In this document: piece by piece, positions 63,373-64,000 of the stretch
How the letters are laid out: each line of letters begins with the position of its first letter
Numbering within the stretch: the first letter of the stretch is position 1
Assembly (NCBI GenBank): GCA_947497895.1
Contig: CANMIL010000006.1
Coordinates: 186,001 to 250,000 of the forward strand
Source of the DNA: an uncultured Tenacibaculum sp.
Lineage (GTDB): Bacteria > Bacteroidota > Bacteroidia > Flavobacteriales > Flavobacteriaceae
Direction: 5' to 3'
Length of the DNA: 64,000 nt
The notes under the pieces: generated by a model
Seen by the model: the letters and a program-made list of their open reading frames with translations, nothing else
Told to the model about the DNA's origin: nothing
The model's database searches: none
Program-made: the position numbers and the translations under genes

Positions 63373-63921
63373 ATGGAAAAGATAAATCTGCATGAAGACG
63401 TATTCATTATTGAAGATTTCTTGTCAATTGACGAATGCAATCAGTATTTGGAACACTATGAAACTATGGCGTTTGAGGAAGCCAAAATTTCTATTCATGG
63501 ACAACAGATTATGAACAAAGGTGTGAGAAATAACGACAGGTACATTTTTTTTGATAAAAACTTAGGTAATAAGTTATGGATAAGAATAAAAGATCTCATC
63601 CCAAACAGAATAGGCTTTTATGAAGCGCTCGAATTAAACGAAATGTTCAGGGTGTACAAATATTCACCTGGTCAACGATTCAAAATGCATATTGATGGTA
63701 GCTTCCGTAGAAATTTAAACGAAGAAAGTTTATTTTCATTTCTGATTTACCTAAATGACAATTTCGAAGGTGGAAATACTAAATTTAGAAAATTCGGCTC
63801 TGTTACTCCTAAAAAAGGTATGGCACTTGTCTTTAAACACCAGTTAAGACATGAGGGTGAAGAGATTCTATCTGGTATAAAATATGTTTTACGTACAGAT
63901 ATAATGTACAGAAGGATATAA
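63373..63921 (+). CDS. 2OG-Fe(II) oxygenase (prolyl-4-hydroxylase-like)
   Basis: Starting at the ATG 63373 (MEKINLHEDVFIIEDFLS), the product is 182 residues. A start at 63334 inside kptA is possible but not family-like. The iron triad is visible: HxD in FKMHIDGSFRR (about residues 99-109) and the distal His in VFKHQLRHEGEEI (near 154-160), with Arg in KYVLRTDIMY to bind 2-oxoglutarate. The substrate is unknown; related oxygenases hydroxylate proteins or nucleic acids. It starts 4 bp after kptA. The next about 80 bp hold only a repeat. Confidence 0.85.
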   Translation: MEKINLHEDVFIIEDFLSIDECNQYLEHYETMAFEEAKISIHGQQIMNKGVRNNDRYIFFDKNLGNKLWIRIKDLIPNRIGFYEALELNEMFRVYKYSPGQRFKMHIDGSFRRNLNEESLFSFLIYLNDNFEGGNTKFRKFGSVTPKKGMALVFKHQLRHEGEEILSGIKYVLRTDIMYRRI

Positions 63922-63948
63922 TAAAACACTTTAGATTTCTCCTTCCTG

Positions 63949-63985
63949 TCGAAATGACTGAACATTAAAATTACGGTCATTTCGA
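63949..63985. repeat. Inverted repeat TCGAAATGAC/GTCATTTCGA at the window end
   Basis: TCGAAATGAC (63949-63958) and GTCATTTCGA (63976-63985) form a perfect 10-bp inverted repeat with a 17-bp spacer. Flanks read CTCCTTCCTG and AAGAGTAGTAACGAT. Similar GTCATTTCGA-containing dispersed repeats are common in Flavobacteriaceae intergenic regions (general knowledge). Terminator function for the operon is possible but there is no T-run. Confidence 0.6.
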
Positions 63986-64000
63986 AAGAGTAGTAACGAT

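Overview
The window is chromosomal DNA from a member of the Bacteroidota, most likely a marine Flavobacteriaceae of the Tenacibaculum/Polaribacter/Aquimarina type. The genus is an inference. The evidence is low GC, many candidate TAnnTTTG -7 boxes with few purine-rich ribosome binding sites, a type IX secretion (T9SS) C-terminal sorting domain, many lipoproteins with LFLSC-type lipoboxes, a tricorn-like protease and TonB-plug/CarboxypepD_reg domains. No rRNA, tRNA, CRISPR array, transposase or prophage gene was seen.

Layout. 1-368 is the start of an NAD-dependent epimerase cut by the window edge. 556-2730 is a GbsR/MarR-type regulator with an operon of three small membrane proteins and a PNPOx-like protein, and it carries two near-identical 18-bp palindromes. 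2871-3954 is an ECF sigma factor overlapping a membrane protein. 3983-12185 holds recQ, a tricorn-like S41 protease and a T9SS-exported beta-propeller protein. 12378-19628 is a complete trp operon (trpEGD-C-orf-FBA) preceded by a leader peptide with three consecutive Trp codons and a terminator. asnB diverges from it. 21645-23957 is an HTH regulator divergent from an outer-membrane protein and a CDP-alcohol phosphatidyltransferase-like gene. 23957-30500 is a duplicated block with three astacin lipoproteins and pseudogene remnants of the two preceding genes. 30509-41849 holds an unknown lipoprotein, gyrB, a DUF6588-like protein, a PQQ-propeller protein, mdh, two glycosyltransferases and ftsE. 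41976-47596 is an envelope operon: a TPR protein, a TonB-receptor-like barrel and a LAS-type metallopeptidase homologue. 47603-51088 is a VIT-VWA-plug-TPR fusion. 51257-56694 holds small hypotheticals, a NYN-LOTUS protein, an M28 peptidase and an amidohydrolase.

Two regions deserve most attention. The first is 56743-57848: a DUF3703 protein, an unlisted 34-residue metallothionein-like protein with 11 Cys, and a SigZ-like sigma factor with a Cys-rich tail, which looks like a small metal-response locus. The second is 59218-63921: the ADP-ribose-sensing repressor NrtR followed by an operon coding for a PRPP synthase homologue, an ADP-ribosylglycohydrolase, DUF4291, a macro-domain protein, RNA 2'-phosphotransferase KptA and a 2OG-Fe(II) oxygenase. 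Two inverted repeats of identical geometry lie in front of the operon, about five helical turns apart. The set looks like an NAD+/ADP-ribose-coupled RNA or protein repair system under ADP-ribose control.

All functional calls come from reading motifs. No database search was run.
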